Assembly: GCA_039619475.1 (NCBI GenBank)
Contig: CM077115.1
Location: 223,433,291-223,497,290, forward strand
DNA from: Icerya purchasi
Lineage: Eukaryota > Arthropoda > Insecta > Hemiptera > Monophlebidae
Reading direction: 5' to 3'
DNA: 64,000 bases
The position numbers and the translations under genes were made by a program. This document shows positions 60,034-64,000 of this stretch, one piece after another. The notes below the pieces were generated by a model, which saw only the letters and a list, made by a program, of their open reading frames with translations, was not told the DNA's origin and ran no database searches. Within the stretch, counting starts at the first letter, position 1; every line of letters starts with the position of its first letter.

Positions 60034-62383
60034 AGCGGAATTTATCCGGCACACAATACATTTCCGTTACGTAGATCTAGTTTAGAAATTCTATTAAGTT
60101 TACCGTTATCGTTTAAGTGATGAAATAAGACCAGCCCTAGTTCTCTGCTGACTGAAAATATTCACTCGCATATAACGCATATAATTTAAGCTGACCTCAA
60201 GTGTTCATGAAAAGAATGATGACGGAGGAATAAATTATCACGAAGCGCGTTAATAAGAGACCAAACTAGGCCTATGGAAACAACTTCGGAAATACAAATA
60301 AACCGTGGATATAGAGGCTAGAGCAGATTAGTGGGACATGCTACGGCGAAGCACTACATTATGGTGAAAGTGGCGATGAAAATCGCGTAGCATGACAGTT
60401 GCTGCTCTATGGGAATATTTTCTCAATCAAAAATCTTCGACAACAGCTAAAACCGATAAAATGCCGAATTTTCAAATCGCCCATTTGCATTTTAAACAGA
60501 GCCGTGTAGATGTTTTTCGTCGAAGAACCGGAACGGCTGCATGCTTTTTCTAAATATACATTTTCATCTCTAGTCGGCCGCCCAGAAGAAATTGGTTTAG
60601 TTCCACACTCGAAAACTGCATTCGTTCATCACCTGACCTGCTGCCACCGCTGACTAGCATCCGTCCCGGAATGTGGAAGTTATCTTAAATTTTATTAATT
60701 AGCTCATTAGACGACTACCCGATTTCTTCGCTTATTGTTCTTGCTTCTGCCTTCGTTAAGATGACTTTGACGGATGCATGGCCGGACGGACTAACTCCGT
60801 CATAGTTTGCCCCGTGCGGGGATTTATTTTCTGCGCTTTCACAAGCCGGTTTCAATTCGTAGCGGACGACGAACACATATAGGCATACGAGAATACTCGT
60901 CAGCATCCCGGAGAAGCAAACATTATCTGTTGCCGTTTACCAGCTAGGCTGAATGTCGTTTCCAGCTATCTGACAAATAGCATATTTATTCTTAGCCGGT
61001 ACACCCGAAAGAAACCTCAGCCATTTAGTCGACCAAGCCCGACGGCCACGTCTCTATTTGTTAAAAATGAAAAATTACCAGCACTGACACCTACCGCGAT
61101 GTTTTTGTTGTTTACCGATAGGGCAAAGAGCGAGCGCGCATTTTAAACGGCATCACGGAAATCAGAAAATTTCAAACACGTACCGAGATCGAAATTACGA
61201 TTAAGCTTTAGACTGTGCTAGCCGTGACCGTATAAAAATCAGTTTAGAGCCACAGGAAAAATTATTATGGCACCACACATTGCACGGGAATAATATCCAA
61301 TTTGATATAATCGGTCCTTTTTTTTTTTTTTTTCATCTTTTCAATCAACCTAATCCAACCCTTTGAATGCTTCTTGCTCCCTTCTCCTTTAGAGTTTTTC
61401 TTTTTCGTCAATGTCTTTTTTGCTATTGTTTCCTCCCTTTGTTTATGTTTTAATCGCATTTTATTACCTTCTTGTCGTTATCCTCTTTCCGTTCTTAGTG
61501 TATTTTATGCCGATTCTTCACCCTACTGATTTGTAATATCATCTCACGTATTCTTCAAATAATACTCTCTTTTTGTGCCGATCGAGTTTATATTGTAACG
61601 TGCCCATTATACACACATGGCTTAATGGTAAAATTAAAAAAAAGAAACAATAAAATAATAAAATTAAATTAATAATTTTGAAAAAGGTGGTGCAGGGGGG
61701 TAAATGTGCGTGTATTTAATATCCTATTGTCGGTCAGGCTAACCAATCATAGATCACCGCAAGAAGAAGCGCGTACCTGTGATTCGATAAAAGCCAACGG
61801 TCACAGGGCAGAAAAGAAAGAGGAAATGACCAGAGAGATCGAAGGAAGATTTTTAGTTGACGGTTAGTCTCGGCTTACTTTTGGTTCAACTAATTACTTC
61901 TCTTTCGAGTCCGGTCGCGTTTTTACCTTCGGCGAATAAATTTCTCTTTGAAGCGATTCCGATCGTGAATTGAAAGTCGCTCGTTTTTGTGTTGTTTCGG
62001 AATTTCGTTTTCGTCACTATACGTTATCGTGTTTTTTGCGAAGTTATTGTGTCAAATACAATCAAGCTTTTAAGACGCGATTTAGCAAATTATCTTTTGC
62101 GTTGGTCGTGTAGTTAAATTAAATTATAAGAAGTATCTTTCTCGCAACCGCAACAAATTCCAACGTATTCTGCCGCCATCGGATTTTCCGCTGACAACAG
62201 TGATGCGTATTATCTATTTTATTACTTGTAGTCGTTGTTGTTTTTGCTTTCACATACATGTGTCGTAATTATAATTAATCATTGATTTTCAGCGATCGAC
62301 CGGTAACGAAAGATTTTTTGTAGGGTATCGCAAAATACGATAAAATTTCAAACTTTTTATCCAAATCAAATATTATTAATAAC

Positions 62384-62426
<43 letters not shown>

Positions 62427-62451
62427 GTAATAATAGTAATAATAATAATAT
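62384..62451. repeat. (ATA)n microsatellite
   Basis: Long ATA/AAT trinucleotide repeat with two G interruptions. Confidence 0.95.
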
Positions 62452-64000
62452 TAAATAAATAAATTCATGAGTTCAAAGAGATCTCGTGGTTGGCACCCCC
62501 TTTAGGTCACGAAAAACAAACATTTATCGTTTCAATATAGAGGTACACATTATATGTATGTATAAGGAGGATACATTCAACTCAAACTCCCGACATAATC
62601 CTCTGGATATTTATACTGTATTGGTTCCCAATTGGCTGTTTTGGTGATTGAAATAGAATTATTTCGCCAGCTAGTCTCGTTTTGAAAAATACAAACTTCC
62701 TTTTATAATCGTATTGGCTCCTATTGTTTTACTGTAATTAATGAAGCAATAAGTTTAGCTACATTATGGAAACGACCCGTTTTCCCGGCCAAAAAAGGTT
62801 TTGCCATAGTCAGCATAAACTTTTTGTATAAGAATGCAGATTAGCTAGTACGGTTTAAAATTTTTTTTTGTTTTCACTTAGAATGCATAAATCATGCTTA
62901 TTACGGTCCTTTCATACGCTCTTGGAAAAATTGCGCAAAGGTAATGAGACGATTACTTTTATTTGTTCCGGACAATTAAGTTTGCCTGACATATTGGCGA
63001 AGAAGCAGAATGAGCAAGTTGTTGCTGGCATTCTGCTGTGACAACTGTTGCGATGAAACATTCAATAAACAGTCGAAGGAATTTTCTATACTATACATAC
63101 GGTGCAGCAGTTAGGTACGCCTCGCGTGTTCGATACTGAGAATTTTTTACATACGAACACAAGGCTCCATTTCTGACTTTTATATGCATAAGCCACGTCG
63201 CAGTTTAAATTGTCCATAATCGGAGATCCACGTTTCTGTGATAGATGATAAATTTAAATTAAATTATTCGTGTTCACCGGAGACAATCGTCACGAATATT
63301 AATATTGCCTCTCACTAGATGCTGACTGTCAAGTATCCCGGGGCATTAGCCTGAAAAACTATTTAAAATCCACAAAAACAGTTAGTTCTTTTGCATTGTT
63401 TTAATTTTTTGATTTTCGTTACTAACCGATCATCTTTAGTGAAAAAAATTATTAAGGCTGAGGAGAGGGAACACAAAATGATCCTTGCTTTAAAAGTACA
63501 TTCAGTAATGAGGACAAGGACGAGAGATTTTTAGACACGGATCCGCACATTTCCGTCTCCATCGTGAAGTAACACTGTGATTATTGAGCGATTATCTTCA
63601 AATGCGCACCGTATAATAATATGTGGTTCAGCCTTGGCTTCGTCTGTAACAAGACGAGTGTGATTAAAAGTATTGTTCTATTTTTTCGAATACCTTTTGC
63701 CTGACTAAAAGCTGTAGAACCGACTGATGTTAGAAGCTGCAGACTTCCCAAGAAACATTATATCATCTCCTGCATGATGAGTGAATTTCTAGATTCGGCA
63801 TTAAACTTCGAAGTTTTTCAGGCAGTAATATCGGTTCGGAGCATTTGAATAATACATAAGGAAGATGGCGAGATTAGAATGTAGTACAAAGAGAGCCATT
63901 GAATAGAATCTCATAGAACGGGTGCTTCATATAATACCTTTTTAATGTCGCTTCCTTCCAGATTAAGATTTTGAAAATATATTTTAAACATATCGGAGTA

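Larger units (their letters stand above)
58076..64000. other. AT-rich spacer, no gene recognised
   Basis: The frames here, including 58007-58303 (plus), 60715-60906 (minus) and 61265-61459 (minus), show no domain and have frames on the other strand or simple-sequence bias. A bulged hairpin with CATGCTACG/CGTAGCATG arms lies at 60337-60394. The part at 61.85-62.1 kb is somewhat less AT-rich. A short AT repeat lies at 58961-58978. Confidence 0.5.

Noticed and set aside
60337..60394. Hairpin CATGCTACG / CGTAGCATG with a 40-base loop
   Set aside because: The stem is short with a bulge and the loop is large; not enough to call a microRNA precursor.
60715..60906. Minus-strand frame with hydrophobic start
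   Set aside because: Could pass as a signal peptide, but the rest has no family resemblance and no downstream exon is evident.

Overview
This window looks like AT-rich, non-coding nuclear DNA from an arthropod, most likely an insect. The pointers are long A/T tracts, dense AT, TTA, CA and GA microsatellites, CpG dinucleotides that do not look depleted, and arthropod-type mobile elements (CR1/L2-like and RNase H-bearing LINEs, tRNA-derived SINEs, hAT- and Harbinger-like elements). I found no convincing protein-coding exon of a host gene, no operon structure, no canonical tRNA or rRNA gene and no CRISPR array. Open reading frames elsewhere are short and look like chance. The window could be intergenic or lie inside a very large intron; the sequence cannot decide which.

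Layout: (1) 1-15 kb is AT-rich spacer with a 305-bp hAT-like MITE at 2815, a CpG-rich block at 7.4-8.35 kb, an 89-bp inverted-repeat element at 9538 and a perfect 20-bp palindrome at 12060. (2) 16.3-23.2 kb is the retroelement cluster: the C-terminal end and 3' tail of a CR1/L2-like LINE, a second kind of LINE tail, an RNase H domain with zinc knuckle ending in poly(A), and a LINE copy whose reverse-transcriptase palm lies on the minus strand head-to-head with its thumb/RNase H part on the plus strand, the layout expected from twin priming. (3) 24-33 kb is spacer with a 15-bp minisatellite and a compact hairpin at 29624. (4) 33.8-41.9 kb holds a hAT-like end, a MITE with perfect 32-bp terminal inverted repeats, a 10-bp minisatellite, a 0.65-kb long inverted repeat, a tRNA-derived SINE with a perfect 12-bp target-site duplication and a smaller inverted repeat. 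(5) 44.9-45.0 kb is another LINE 3' tail that shares a motif and tail type with the one at 16.7 kb. (6) 56.2-58.1 kb holds a second, different tRNA-derived SINE, a 352-bp Harbinger-like element flanked by TTA, a perfect hairpin and about 2.5 copies of a 288-bp tandem repeat. (7) The rest to 64 kb is spacer with long AT, CA, GA and ATA microsatellites.

No functioning gene set can be described. All coding remnants are broken retrotransposon pieces carrying stops and frameshifts. The most informative items are the twin-priming footprint, the long inverted repeat, the SINE and MITE insertions with readable boundaries, the 288-bp repeat array, and three sites reminiscent of the conserved core of hammerhead ribozymes. 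Family names come from protein motifs, terminal sequences and target duplications read by eye; no database search was possible.
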